From the NCBI RefSeq assembly GCF_002304225.1, contig NZ_NSLB01000001.1:62001-126000 (forward strand): 64,000 nucleotides of DNA, in the 5' to 3' direction. This DNA is from Pseudomonas sp. HAR-UPW-AIA-41 (GTDB taxonomy: Bacteria > Pseudomonadota > Gammaproteobacteria > Pseudomonadales > Pseudomonadaceae). Positions within the stretch are counted from its first letter, which is position 1. Each line of letters opens with the position of its first letter. The notes beneath the pieces are model-generated. The model searched no databases, was not told the origin of the DNA, and saw only the letters and a list, made by a program, of their open reading frames with translations. Shown here one piece after another: positions 27,194-36,527 of this stretch. The translations under genes were made by a program, and so were the position numbers.

Positions 27194-27719
27194 GCCTCTG
27201 CACGCACAGGCGCAGTAACCCAATAGCCGCGCTGGCTATGAGGCAGGGCTGCCATACCCATAGCCATTCCGAGGCCAGCACCGCTAGCCCGCGCGGGGTA
27301 AAGAAACCGTGCAGAAATGGTGATACTTCGATAGGGCGCCAGGGTAGGAAATAGCGCTGGGCGTCCCAGGGCCACAGCCAGGCCACGCCCAGGCCGCCGT
27401 TGGTCATTGCATCCAGCAGGCTGTGCGATCCAGCTGCGGCACTAACCCAAAACAGGGCTGTTATCGGCCGACAGCGTAAGCCGCGACAGGCCAGCATGGC
27501 CAAGATCCCGCATAGCCCGGCAAATAGCAGCGAATGACTGAAGCCGCGATGGCCAAATACATCCTGATAGGCAATACCGAGGCGAAAAGCGAGCATGTCG
27601 GCGTCCGGCAGGCAGGCGGCAATCACTCCCAGCCAGAGCAGGCGTGGCGGTATTACACGACTGCCCAGCGCCAGGCCAAGGGCCAGCGCGGGCAGCGGGT
27701 GGGTGATCAGGGTGGTCAT
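27132..27719 (-). CDS. Membrane-bound metal-dependent hydrolase (YdjM family)
   Basis: A 195-residue polytopic protein of the DUF457/YdjM family. The metal-binding motifs are PDADML, HRGFSHSL and HSLLDAMTNGGLG, with four to five hydrophobic segments. E. coli YdjM is a LexA-regulated inner-membrane protein; the catalytic role of the family is unproven. It follows the Smp-like gene by 25 bp on the same strand and is probably cotranscribed with it. Its 3' end overlaps the convergent MCE lipoprotein gene by 62 bp, and both overlapping ends encode Pro/Ala-rich tails. Confidence 0.88.
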   Translation of the reverse strand: MTTLITHPLPALALGLALGSRVIPPRLLWLGVIAACLPDADMLAFRLGIAYQDVFGHRGFSHSLLFAGLCGILAMLACRGLRCRPITALFWVSAAAGSHSLLDAMTNGGLGVAWLWPWDAQRYFLPWRPIEVSPFLHGFFTPRGLAVLASEWLWVWQPCLIASAAIGLLRLCVQRLRSGKPQPAAPAEAEPPSAR

Positions 27720-27744
27720 AGGGCCGTTCCTTGGCCGAGGTCTG

Positions 27745-29274
27745 TCAGCGGCCGCGTGCGTCGTGCATGCGCGTCAGCTGGCGCTCCAGCAGGGCCGGAT
27801 AGGGGTCGAGCAGGCGCTCGACGCAGCAGGCGCCCTCGGGACTGGCAATCGGGCGGATGCGGCTGCGCTGGCGCAGCAGGCTGTCGTCGCCGATCTGGCG
27901 TTCGATCAGCAGCAGGTTGCGACTGTGCTGCGACAGCGCCAGAGCACGCTGTACCGTGTCGCTGAGCAGTAGCTCGCCGTGGGCCAGGCCGCTGAGGTTG
28001 TCGCCCAGGCTCAGGCCCAGCTGCAGTTGCAGGGTGATGCCGCTGTCGGCCACCTCGATTTGCAGGGCGTGGCCAAGGGCGCGCATCAGCTCGCCGCAGC
28101 AGATGGCGTGGGTCAGGTAGTCCTCGGCGGCATTCTGCGCATGGAACAGAATCAGGCTGCTGCCGTCGCTGAGGGTGTGCAGCTCGCCCTGATACAGGGC
28201 CGCGCTCTGCGCCATGCAGTCGCGGTAGCGCTCGAGCAGATCAACCAGACGTGCACGTGGCAGGTGGCGTAGCTGGTCCTGGGCGCCGAGCTGGATGGCC
28301 AGGACAGCGCTGTTGTAGGTCGGCGCTGCCATCGGTGCGGCCGCGTGGGCGGGCTGCTCGTCCAGGGTGGGCTCCAGATCATCGAGATCAAGCAGCTCGT
28401 CGTCTTCGAAGTCCTGATTGGACGGCTTTGACGGCGCCGGCCGCTGGGTGTCAGCGAAGTCGGGCTCGTCGTCGAAGTCGGCGGGAAAGTGTTCGTATTC
28501 GTCCTGTGCCGCCGGCGCTTCAAGGTCCGGGTAGTCATCTTCGGATTCGACGCCGGCCGGCTCTGCCACCGGTTCGGGGCGTGGCGGTACCAGGCGTGCC
28601 TGCAGCTGGCGGGCAAGATCGCCGATCTCGTCCTGACGGCCGGCTCCCGGCGCCGGATCATCCGGGTCGCGTAGCCAGACGCGCAGCTGCAGTAGGGGCA
28701 GTGACAGGTGCCGGCCCAGGCGCAGGCTGAGCGACAGGCTCAGGGCCAGCAGGATCAGGCTGAGAATGCCCATGCTCTGCAGGCTGATGGTCATCGGTTG
28801 CTGGAACTGCTGCATGTCCAGGCTGATGCGCAGGTGACCGGCGATCACTTCCTGGAAGGTGATGGGGGTGGAGTACAGGCCTTCGGTCTCGCCGATCAGG
28901 GCCTGGCTGGGGCGGGTGCCGGCTTCGGCCAGCACGCGGTTGTCCACGCTGTAGATGGCTGCGTGGGCCACCAACGGGTTGCGCACCAGGTTGCTGAGCA
29001 GCACGTTGAGGCTGAGGATGTCGTTGGACACCAGCAGCTCGGTGGCCGAGGCGGCGGTCTGTACGGTCAGGCTCTGGCCCAGAGCGTCGGCCTGTTGCTG
29101 CATGGCCTGGCGGAACTGCATGCCCATGACCCATGTGTAAATCAGCAGGGCCATCACCACCAGCAGCAGGCTGTGGCTGGCAATCCGCAGGGCGAGCGGA
29201 ATGCGCCGCTGACGCAGGGCATTGAACAGCAGCAGGAAGAAATTGTCGGGTTTGACGCTGTTGGGCCGGTTCAC
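27745..29274 (-). CDS. Smp/YtjB-like membrane protein with degenerate nucleotide-cyclase-like domain
   Basis: A 509-residue protein. Residues 25-190 form a periplasmic domain between two membrane helices (HSLLLVVMALLIYTWVMG; SMGILSLILLALSLSLSL), like E. coli Smp (YtjB), which also sits next to serB. A HAMP-like segment, an acidic Asp/Glu-Pro linker (about 235-310) and a C-terminal domain follow. The latter resembles class III cyclases (LLERYRDCMAQSAALYQGELHTL, DGSSLILFHA, LGLSLGDN, LLLSDTVQRAL) but the metal-binding Asp region reads VLAIQLGAQDQ, so catalysis is unlikely. It is divergent from serB. Function unknown; a sensory or scaffold role is inference. Confidence 0.8.
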   Translation of the reverse strand: MNRPNSVKPDNFFLLLFNALRQRRIPLALRIASHSLLLVVMALLIYTWVMGMQFRQAMQQQADALGQSLTVQTAASATELLVSNDILSLNVLLSNLVRNPLVAHAAIYSVDNRVLAEAGTRPSQALIGETEGLYSTPITFQEVIAGHLRISLDMQQFQQPMTISLQSMGILSLILLALSLSLSLRLGRHLSLPLLQLRVWLRDPDDPAPGAGRQDEIGDLARQLQARLVPPRPEPVAEPAGVESEDDYPDLEAPAAQDEYEHFPADFDDEPDFADTQRPAPSKPSNQDFEDDELLDLDDLEPTLDEQPAHAAAPMAAPTYNSAVLAIQLGAQDQLRHLPRARLVDLLERYRDCMAQSAALYQGELHTLSDGSSLILFHAQNAAEDYLTHAICCGELMRALGHALQIEVADSGITLQLQLGLSLGDNLSGLAHGELLLSDTVQRALALSQHSRNLLLIERQIGDDSLLRQRSRIRPIASPEGACCVERLLDPYPALLERQLTRMHDARGR

Positions 29275-29307
29275 AGGGCGCGGCTCTTCTCGAATAAGTT
29301 GGCGCGC

Positions 29308-29336
29308 AGTATAACCAGCACCCCATAGGCGGCAAA
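29308..29336 (-). promoter_or_regulatory. Sigma-70 promoter candidate for the Smp-like gene
   Basis: On the minus strand TTTGCC, 17 bp, TATACT lies about 34 bp upstream of the ATG at 29274. The -10 is close to consensus. Confidence 0.5.
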
Positions 29337-29423
29337 GCGCCGCGGCTCACGGTTGCGTGCGCTTTGCGGGTAGAATGGCCTCCTTTTTTCCTGGTTTTCT
29401 TGGTTTCCCTGGAGAGGTGCGCC

Positions 29424-30638
29424 TTGCGCGAAATCGTCCTGATCAACATTACCGGTGAAGACCGTCCCGGTCTGACTTCGGCCATTACCGGCGTACTGGC
29501 ACAGGGCGGGGTGAATATCCTCGACATCGGCCAGGCGGTGATTCACGACACCCTGTCCTTCGGCATCCTGGTCGAGATCCCGCATACCGAGGAGGCGTCT
29601 TCGGTGCTCAAGGATGTGCTGTTCACGGCCTACAAGCTGGACCAGCAGGTGCGCTTTACCCCGGTATCCGAGGCGGATTACCAGCAGTGGGTCAATGGTC
29701 AGGGCAAGCCGCGGCATATCGTGACCCTGCTGACGCGCAAGGTCACCGCCGAACAGCTCAACCGGGTCAGCTCGATCACCGCCAAGTACGGCCTGAATAT
29801 CGATCACATCGATCGCCTGTCCGGACGTATGCCGCTGGATATGCCGGAAGATCAGGGCAAGGGCTGCATCGAGTTCTCCGTACGCGGCGAGCCGGCCGAT
29901 CCGGTGGCGCTGCGCGAGGAGTTCCTGCGCGAGGCGCAGGCGCTCAACGTCGATATCGCGTTCCAGCAGGACTCGCTGTTTCGCCGCAACCGGCGCCTGG
30001 CGGTGTTCGACATGGATTCGACCCTGATCGAGGCCGAGGTGATCGACGAGCTGGCCAAGGCCGCCGGCGTGGGTGAGCAGGTGGCGGAAATCACCGAGCG
30101 GGCCATGCGCGGTGAGCTGGATTTCCGCGCCAGCTTCAAGGAGCGCCTGGCGCTGCTCAAGGGGTTGTCCGAGGACGTGCTGGAAGAAATCGGTGCTTCC
30201 CTGCGCCTGACCGAGGGAGCCGAGACGCTGTTCGCTGAACTCAAGCGTCTGGGCTACAAGACCGCGATTCTTTCTGGCGGCTTTACCTATTTCGCCAAGC
30301 AGCTGCAGGCCAAGCTGGGTATCGACTACGTGTATGCCAACGAGCTGGAAATCGTGGATGGCAAGTTGACCGGCGTGGCCATCGAGCCGATTGTCGATGC
30401 TCAGCGCAAGGCCGATCTGCTGCGCGAGCTGGCGCACAAGGAAGGCCTGCAGCTGGAGCAGACCATCGCCGTGGGTGATGGTGCCAATGACCTGCCCATG
30501 CTCGGGCTGGCCGGTCTGGGCGTGGCTTTCCGGGCCAAGCCGCTGGTCAAACAGTCGGCCAAACAGGCGATCTCGACCCTGGGTCTGGACGGTGTTCTGT
30601 ACCTGCTCGGTCTGCGTGACCGCGACGGACACAACTGA
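29424..30638 (+). CDS. serB: Phosphoserine phosphatase
   Basis: A 404-residue SerB, the last step of serine synthesis. Two N-terminal ACT-like domains (INITGEDRPGLTSAITGVLAQ; then IVTLLTRKVTAEQLNR) precede the HAD domain with FDMDSTLIEAEVIDELA (catalytic Asp pair), LSGGFTYFA and GDGANDLPML. The long two-ACT form is the usual Pseudomonas type. The start is TTG 29424, six bases after GGAGAGG; the frame has no suitable ATG near. A TAGAAT -10 candidate lies at 29371-29376. A bidirectional terminator follows. Confidence 0.97.
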   Translation: MREIVLINITGEDRPGLTSAITGVLAQGGVNILDIGQAVIHDTLSFGILVEIPHTEEASSVLKDVLFTAYKLDQQVRFTPVSEADYQQWVNGQGKPRHIVTLLTRKVTAEQLNRVSSITAKYGLNIDHIDRLSGRMPLDMPEDQGKGCIEFSVRGEPADPVALREEFLREAQALNVDIAFQQDSLFRRNRRLAVFDMDSTLIEAEVIDELAKAAGVGEQVAEITERAMRGELDFRASFKERLALLKGLSEDVLEEIGASLRLTEGAETLFAELKRLGYKTAILSGGFTYFAKQLQAKLGIDYVYANELEIVDGKLTGVAIEPIVDAQRKADLLRELAHKEGLQLEQTIAVGDGANDLPMLGLAGLGVAFRAKPLVKQSAKQAISTLGLDGVLYLLGLRDRDGHN

Positions 30639-30651
30639 GTCCGACCTGAAA

Positions 30652-30682
30652 CAAAAAAGCCGCCCTGAGGCGGCTTTTTTGT
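30652..30682. terminator. Bidirectional rho-independent terminator
   Basis: The stem AAAAAGCCGCC / GGCGGCTTTTT with loop CTGA lies between the convergent ends of serB and fimX and has A and T tracts on both sides. Confidence 0.92.
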
Positions 30683-30689
30683 GGGCGGC

Positions 30690-32750
30690 TTACTCGTCGC
30701 CGGACGAGAAATCGTAGTCCATGCTCTGGCTGGGGCCCTGCAGGTAGTAGCCCTGGATATAGTTGACGCCGGCCTGCCAGAGTGTGGCCAGGGCGCTGGC
30801 CGACTCGACGAAGGGCACGATGGTCAGCTTGGCCTGGGCGTGCAGGCTGGCCAGGAGGGTCTTGAGGGCTTCCTGGTTTTCCGCCTTGGTTAGATCTTGG
30901 CTGTAGGAACCGTCAATTTTGACGAAGTCCACGGCCAGGTGCTTGAGCGTGTTGAAAGGGTTCAGCGAGCAGCCAAATTGGCAAAGAGCAACTTTGCAGT
31001 GCAGTTGCGCCAGGCCTTCGGTAAGAACCTTCGCTTGTTTGAGGTAGGCAATGGCATCCGGCTCGTTGAACTGGAACACCAGCGTATCAGAGGGCAGGCG
31101 CGCCGCCTTGAGTGCCACGCTGAGCCATGGCAGCAGACTTGGATCCTGCAGGCTGTTGCTCGACAGATGTACGAAGAGGCGTGTTTCATGGCCTTTGGAG
31201 CGGTGTTCGGCGAGCAGCTTGATGGCGTTGAGAATGACCCAGCGATCAAGCTTTTCGGCCAGGCCCGCATCTCTTGCGGCACTCAGGAACTCACCAGGGG
31301 CTACTTCTTTGCCTTCAGGGTCAAGTAAGCGGAGCAGTACTTCGTAGTGCTCGAAGCTGTCACCGCGCAGGCTTATCACCGGCTGGAACAACAGGCGGAA
31401 GCTGTTCTGCTCCAGTGCCTGTTGAACCATGGCGACCACGTTGCCTTGGCTGGCTGCCTTGCGCAGGTCGTCTGCCGGGTCGTAAATCTTCAGGCCGTTG
31501 CCGGGCAGCTCATCGGCACAGCGATGTGCTCGGTCAACCACTTCCTGAGCTTGAGCTGTTTTCTCGTTAACGCCGGCCACGCCGATCGACAGGGTGGTCT
31601 GCAGGGTGCGACCGGAGACCTCGAACAGATGGCCTTCGACTTTTTTCAGCAGGTTCTGCAGGCTCTCCCGGCATTGTTCAGGCGTTTGCTCGGCCAGCAG
31701 GGCGCAGAAAACATCATCGCCAAAGCGGGCCAGTTCTGCCTGCTGGCCGAAGTGGCCGCGCAGCATGTTGGCCAGATCAGTGAGCAGCAGGTCGACGCCG
31801 GCCATGCCGGCTTCGGCGAGCAGGGTCGAGTACTTGTTGACCTCGATATAGGCCAGAGTGGCGCTGCGACCACTGCTGACGGACTGATTCACTGCACCGT
31901 CCATGAGCGAGAGGAAATAGGCGCGGTTGTACAGGCCGGTGACCAGATCCTGACTGCTGATTTCGCGTAGCTTCTCTTCCAGCTCCGCATTGTTTGCTTC
32001 GGCGCGGATCACCACCTGAATGCACGGCTCGGCATCGTAGGTTGCCGGGGAGAAGCTCATGGTGGCGCGGAAGGTTTTGCCGTCGATGGTCACGCCGCCA
32101 CAGTTGAGCTCGGCGCTGCCCTCGGCATAGTTCTTCAGGAAGTCCTTGAAGGTCGCCTGATCGGCCGGATCGATCAGGTCGATCATCGGCATGCCTTCCA
32201 GCTCCTCGGCATCTTCGTAGCCGAATAGCTGAAGGTAGGCGCGGTTGGCGTAGATGTGCATGCCGTCGTGGACGTAGGTGATGGCATCCACCGAGCTGTT
32301 GAGCAGCAATTGGCAGCGTTTTTCTGCTTCACGCAGCGCCACTTCGGCGACGCGCCGGGCGCGTCGTTCGTTTAGGTTGGCCAGTTCTCGCTTAGCAATC
32401 AGGATCAGGCGCTCGTCTTCACCCTGCGGCAGAGCATCCTGAGCACCCAGCGCCAGTGCCTCGGTAATGGCATCGGCATCGTTGCCTTCGATCATCTGGA
32501 TGAACGGAATGTCCTTGGCTTGCTTACGGATCGCATTGAGCGCTTCCAAGGGGTCCAGATTTTTGCTGTGCGGGGCGGCAACGAGCAGGTCCCAGCTTTG
32601 TTGCAGGGCTTCAGCCATGTCATCGCTGGAGGTCAGGCGATGAACGCGGGTAGCGTTGCCCGCGTTACGGAACAAGCTGACGAGGCGTTCGGCTTCGTTT
32701 TGCGAATCCTCTAGGATCAGCAGCCGTATTGTTTTCTTTTCTATGGCCAT
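30690..32750 (-). CDS. fimX: FimX-like c-di-GMP receptor, degenerate GGDEF-EAL protein
   Basis: A 686-residue four-domain protein. Residues 1-125 are receiver-like (RLLILEDSQNEAERLV) but lack a normal phospho-Asp context; a PAS domain follows (about 145-260), then a GGDEF domain whose signature reads FGDDVF, and an EAL domain whose signature reads EVLLRL instead of EALLR. This pattern is that of P. aeruginosa FimX, which binds c-di-GMP through its inactive EAL domain and promotes type IV pilus assembly at the cell pole. Synteny (next to serB, psd and rhdA) supports this. The FimW-like gene lies 64 bp upstream on the same strand. Confidence 0.92.
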   Translation of the reverse strand: MAIEKKTIRLLILEDSQNEAERLVSLFRNAGNATRVHRLTSSDDMAEALQQSWDLLVAAPHSKNLDPLEALNAIRKQAKDIPFIQMIEGNDADAITEALALGAQDALPQGEDERLILIAKRELANLNERRARRVAEVALREAEKRCQLLLNSSVDAITYVHDGMHIYANRAYLQLFGYEDAEELEGMPMIDLIDPADQATFKDFLKNYAEGSAELNCGGVTIDGKTFRATMSFSPATYDAEPCIQVVIRAEANNAELEEKLREISSQDLVTGLYNRAYFLSLMDGAVNQSVSSGRSATLAYIEVNKYSTLLAEAGMAGVDLLLTDLANMLRGHFGQQAELARFGDDVFCALLAEQTPEQCRESLQNLLKKVEGHLFEVSGRTLQTTLSIGVAGVNEKTAQAQEVVDRAHRCADELPGNGLKIYDPADDLRKAASQGNVVAMVQQALEQNSFRLLFQPVISLRGDSFEHYEVLLRLLDPEGKEVAPGEFLSAARDAGLAEKLDRWVILNAIKLLAEHRSKGHETRLFVHLSSNSLQDPSLLPWLSVALKAARLPSDTLVFQFNEPDAIAYLKQAKVLTEGLAQLHCKVALCQFGCSLNPFNTLKHLAVDFVKIDGSYSQDLTKAENQEALKTLLASLHAQAKLTIVPFVESASALATLWQAGVNYIQGYYLQGPSQSMDYDFSSGDE

Positions 32751-32814
32751 GAAAAAGCTCTAAATCGCGGGTAAACAGCGACTCTTGGGCGGCTACAGGA
32801 GGGTTCGCCGCAAT

Positions 32815-34632
32815 CTACAGTGACTTCCAGAGGGAGTCAAAATCTTCCGGGGCACCAGGCTGCGAGCTTGACGAGCCTGTGAGCGAAGTTGTGTTCTCAC
32901 TGATTGGCTGATCAAGCAGGCGATATTCAAACTGATTGAAGCTGCCTGTGCTTGCCTTGCGTCTGGTCAACAAGGCACGTCGCTCGTCGCCATTCCGATT
33001 AAGGTGCACTTTGTTGCCCTCTTGGAATGGCAGACGGGCAGTGATCAGACTGGCGGGTTGCGATATCACTGCGATTTCCGGCAACAGCAGGGCGCGGAGG
33101 TATTGGCTTGGCTGTTCGGCTTTGCGAAGCAGTTGGACAGCGCAAGGCTGTGCCTGCGGTGCGATCAGTTCGATGCCCATCTGCGTGCCGCCGCCTTTGA
33201 CCTGACGAATCCAGCGCACCACTGCAACGCTCCAGCTGCTGTGCGGCTCATCCTGTAGTCCGAGGATCTCACCTGCTTGCAATTGACTAGGTACTTCGCG
33301 TGGCCAGCTCAGGCAGTATCCACCGGGGCTGAGGTTGACGATGGGAAGCTGGAACGTCTGTGGGCGTTCTGCACTGCTGTCGGCGGAGTTACGTTCAGAT
33401 TGGCTGTTCTGCTGTTGAGGCAGTTTGAACTGGATTTCCTCGCTCTCAATACCTTGTTCCCAGTGGCTGATGCGTTCCGCGTCGAAGGCATTGGCCCAGA
33501 CATCGCGCGTTGACGTTGTTGTCACTGTCGGTTTTGCAGGCGTGTCGCTGCTCAGTTTCAGCGTGTCGTTGAAGGACTTCTCCCCTGAGAGGAAGAAGTG
33601 CAGTGGGCTCATGCCAATGCACAGGGTGAGCGTGCCTGAGGCTGGGTTGCGCTGGAATGTGCGTTCAGCGATATCGCCCCAGGCTGACTGCAGGTGCTGA
33701 AGCAAGTCTACATGCAGTCCCTCGGGTACCGGCAGGGAATGGTTTTCGCGCTCCTGCGGAGTTGCTGCCAGATACTTGGCGATGCCATCAATCAGGCGTC
33801 GAGGATCGAGTCCCACTAGACTGGAAAGGCTCGCACTGGGAAACAGGGTCTTGTAGCGCGGAGGTCCATCCACTTCGCTGGAGAAGGCGAACAGACTGCT
33901 ATCCAGCTCAGCGCTCTGTAGGGTTACCAGATCACTCCACTGCTCTAACGCTTCGGCAACCCTTGCAATGCCCGACTGACGCATCTGATTGCTGCGGGCG
34001 CAACCGAGCATAAGTGTCTGGATGTAAGTCTGTTCGGGGCTGAGAGTGTCGCAATGACGAGCCTGGGGCTCTCGAACCTGTTGTTGGTGCAGCCCCACCT
34101 GCTTGGCCAGTCGATACAGCTGGTGCAGCTCCAGCCAGAGTCCTTCTGGCATCGGGCAGTACAACTGTGAAGCACGTACCAGTGGACCGAACATGCTGTG
34201 CATGGCGCGCTGGATAGCCAGGGCCATGATCTGCCCGCGTTCGCGAATGAACGGTTGAGCTTCCTGAGTGACGATCAGCTTGTAGCCTATAGCCAGATGG
34301 TTCTGTAGAGCCTGGCAAAGATTGGCTACCTTGCGCGGACGCTCGTCGAGAACAATGGCCTGATTGAGAAAATGCTTCTCCAGATGCTTGCAGACGAAAT
34401 AGACCTCCGGGCGCAACAGCTCAAGCAGTTGCAGGCGGTTTTCCGTAGAGGTGATCAGTTGGTTGAGCTCAACCAGGCAGTGATAGAGCTGGCGCGCCAT
34501 TTCGCCCAGATTGGCCTTGGGTAGATTACCCAGCCAGCGTTTCAGGTCGCGCGGTGATGCCTCACTGAATGTCAGACTGTGCTGAGTGGGCGTGGGAACG
34601 CGCAACTGCTGATGTGGACTGGTTCTTTCCAT
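32815..34632 (-). CDS. fimW: PilZ-domain protein, FimW-like
   Basis: A 605-residue cytoplasmic protein. Most of it is an alpha-helical domain of no known function; the C-terminal region (about residues 425-505) resembles a PilZ domain, with the NLSPGGYCLSW block (the D/N-x-S-x-x-G signature) and GTQMGIELIAP. I do not see a clean R-x-x-x-R motif just before it. Its place directly upstream of fimX matches PAO1 PA4958, which I recall as FimW, a c-di-GMP effector for type IV pili at surface contact. The gene symbol rests on this synteny and memory. It probably shares a transcript with fimX. Confidence 0.75.
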   Translation of the reverse strand: MERTSPHQQLRVPTPTQHSLTFSEASPRDLKRWLGNLPKANLGEMARQLYHCLVELNQLITSTENRLQLLELLRPEVYFVCKHLEKHFLNQAIVLDERPRKVANLCQALQNHLAIGYKLIVTQEAQPFIRERGQIMALAIQRAMHSMFGPLVRASQLYCPMPEGLWLELHQLYRLAKQVGLHQQQVREPQARHCDTLSPEQTYIQTLMLGCARSNQMRQSGIARVAEALEQWSDLVTLQSAELDSSLFAFSSEVDGPPRYKTLFPSASLSSLVGLDPRRLIDGIAKYLAATPQERENHSLPVPEGLHVDLLQHLQSAWGDIAERTFQRNPASGTLTLCIGMSPLHFFLSGEKSFNDTLKLSSDTPAKPTVTTTSTRDVWANAFDAERISHWEQGIESEEIQFKLPQQQNSQSERNSADSSAERPQTFQLPIVNLSPGGYCLSWPREVPSQLQAGEILGLQDEPHSSWSVAVVRWIRQVKGGGTQMGIELIAPQAQPCAVQLLRKAEQPSQYLRALLLPEIAVISQPASLITARLPFQEGNKVHLNRNGDERRALLTRRKASTGSFNQFEYRLLDQPISENTTSLTGSSSSQPGAPEDFDSLWKSL

Positions 34633-34771
34633 GTCGATCGAGTGCTCCGCGGCGCTGGCTAAACGCCTGTCTTTTCAGGCAACTCTAGCAGTATCCGGGG
34701 CCGCTGGCAGCCCGAACACTTGATCTGTTTGAGGCGGCCCTGCCTTGAAAAAGATGGCAGGGCACAGGGCG

Positions 34772-35626
34772 TCAGAGGGGCAATGCCAGTTGTTGACCCA
34801 TGCGTACCGGGCTGGTTTCGCCAAGGTTGGCAGCCCATTGCACCTGTTCCGGGCCAAATAGCACGATGGCGGTCGATCCTAGTTTGAAGCGGCCGATTTC
34901 GGCGCCCTTGTCGAGCTGGGTGGGGCCTTGCGGCTGGTCATAACGCACGCTTTTCAGTTCGCGGCGTGGCGGGGTAACCAAGCCGGCCCAGACGGTTTCG
35001 ATACTGGCAACGATCATGGCGCCCACCAGCACCACGGCCATCGGCCCGCGCTCGGTATCGAACAGGCAGACCACGCGCTCGTTACGAGCGAACAGCTCTG
35101 GGACGTTTTCGGCCGTGGTCTGGTTGACCGAGAACAGGCGGCCCGGCACGTAGACCATTTCCTTCAGTGTGCCGGCCAGCGGCATGTGCACGCGGTGGTA
35201 GTCCTTGGGCGACAGGTACACGGTGGCAAAATCGCCGCCCATGAAGGGTGCGGCGCGTTCGGCATCGCCACCCAGTAGCTCCAGCACGCTGTAGCTGTGA
35301 CCTTTGGCCTGGAAGATACGGCCATGCTCAATCTTGCCCAGCTGGCTGATGGCGCCGTCGGCCGGGCAGAGAATGGCACCTGGAGTGGTGTCCAGCGGCC
35401 GGGCTCCCTCTTTCAGCGCGCGGGTGAAAAAGGCGTTGAAGTGCTCGTAGGCGTTCAGGTCTTCGACGGCGGCTTCGCGCATGTCGACCTGATAACGGCG
35501 GGCGAACCAGGCAATCAGGCGGCTCTTGAACCAGGGCGCGCGGCATTCGGCGGCGCAGCCGATCAGGCGCGACAGCAGGTGATGGGGCAGCAGGTACTGG
35601 CTGAGGATGAACAGGCGCTGTTTCAT
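34772..35626 (-). CDS. psd: Phosphatidylserine decarboxylase proenzyme
   Basis: A 284-residue type I decarboxylase that makes phosphatidylethanolamine at the inner membrane. The self-cleavage site LGST (FKLGSTAIVLFG, near residue 253) forms the pyruvoyl group, and the catalytic triad His lie in SPKDYHRVHMPLAG with an Asp in CPADGAIS. Its start is ATG 35626, and rhdA begins about 40 bp upstream on the same strand, so the two may be cotranscribed. PA4957 orthologue by synteny. Confidence 0.97.
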   Translation of the reverse strand: MKQRLFILSQYLLPHHLLSRLIGCAAECRAPWFKSRLIAWFARRYQVDMREAAVEDLNAYEHFNAFFTRALKEGARPLDTTPGAILCPADGAISQLGKIEHGRIFQAKGHSYSVLELLGGDAERAAPFMGGDFATVYLSPKDYHRVHMPLAGTLKEMVYVPGRLFSVNQTTAENVPELFARNERVVCLFDTERGPMAVVLVGAMIVASIETVWAGLVTPPRRELKSVRYDQPQGPTQLDKGAEIGRFKLGSTAIVLFGPEQVQWAANLGETSPVRMGQQLALPL

Positions 35627-35664
35627 GATGCTTCCTTGAAGAGAAAATTAGGTCGTTGTGCGGC

Positions 35665-36483
35665 TCAGGACTCGATCGGTGTGTCCGTCAGGTTGCCCCA
35701 TTCCGACCATGAGCCGGCATAGGCCTTGATCCGCGGGTAGCCCAGCGCCTTGGCCACCACGTAGGTGAAGCCGGAGCGGCGGTGGGTCTGGCAGTGGGTG
35801 ATGATTTCCTTGTCCGGTGTGATGCCCAGATCCCGCAGCACTTGTGCCATATCGCTGCGGATACGCAGCCCGCGCTGAGGGGCCATACCGGCTGTCCATT
35901 CGAAGTTGATGGCGCCGGGGATGTGGCCGCCGCGTGCGGCAAGGACTTTCTCGCCGCTGAATTCGGCAGGGCTGCGGGCATCCCAGACGGCCAGATCGGC
36001 GGCGCCGAGACGGCTCTGCAGGTAGTCGCGCGTGGCGCTGGGGGCATCCTGAATTGTCAGCTTCAGCGGCTGCTTGGCGACGGCTGGCGGAATGCTCTGT
36101 GTTACCGGAAGGCCGTCAGCCAGCCAGGCCTGCAAACCGCCGTTGAGGAAGTGGTAGCGCTGGTGGCCGATCACGTCGAGCAGCCAGATGAAGCGTCCGG
36201 CCCAGCCACCACCTTCGTCGTCATAGACCACGTAGACAGCCTCCGGGTGATGACCCAGTTCGGCAAACAGATCTTCCAGCTGCTCCACGGGCGGCAGCAG
36301 GCCGGGTGCAGGAGGCTGGCCAAGCTGGGTGCGCTTGCTGTCAACCCAACGGGCCCCGGCGATATGCCCCTCGGCATAGCGAGCAGCGCTGCTCAGATCG
36401 ACCAGAATCAGCTCATTGGCCTCCAAGCGGCTAGCCAGTTCGGCGGGCTCGATCAGCAGAGGCAAAGTGGCGAACGCGGACAT
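35665..36483 (-). CDS. rhdA: Thiosulfate sulfurtransferase (rhodanese)
   Basis: A 272-residue tandem-domain rhodanese. The second domain has the active-site Cys in HCQTHRRSGFTYVV; the first domain is inactive, as usual (VYVVYDDEGGGWAGR). The loop CQTHRRSG is of the RhdA type rather than the mercaptopyruvate type. It transfers sulfane sulfur from thiosulfate to cyanide or thiols, relevant to cyanide-making pseudomonads. ATG 36483 starts MSAFATLPLLI; a longer frame upstream was rejected because it lacks family similarity. Confidence 0.95.
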   Translation of the reverse strand: MSAFATLPLLIEPAELASRLEANELILVDLSSAARYAEGHIAGARWVDSKRTQLGQPPAPGLLPPVEQLEDLFAELGHHPEAVYVVYDDEGGGWAGRFIWLLDVIGHQRYHFLNGGLQAWLADGLPVTQSIPPAVAKQPLKLTIQDAPSATRDYLQSRLGAADLAVWDARSPAEFSGEKVLAARGGHIPGAINFEWTAGMAPQRGLRIRSDMAQVLRDLGITPDKEIITHCQTHRRSGFTYVVAKALGYPRIKAYAGSWSEWGNLTDTPIES

Positions 36484-36527
36484 GATGGCATTCCGGGGCT
36501 GCAAAAGAGGCGATTGTAGCGGAAAGC

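Noticed and set aside
34736..34763. Hairpin GCCCTGCC / GGCAGGGC after psd
   Set aside because: The stem is good but there is no T-tract on the minus strand, so I do not call an intrinsic terminator.
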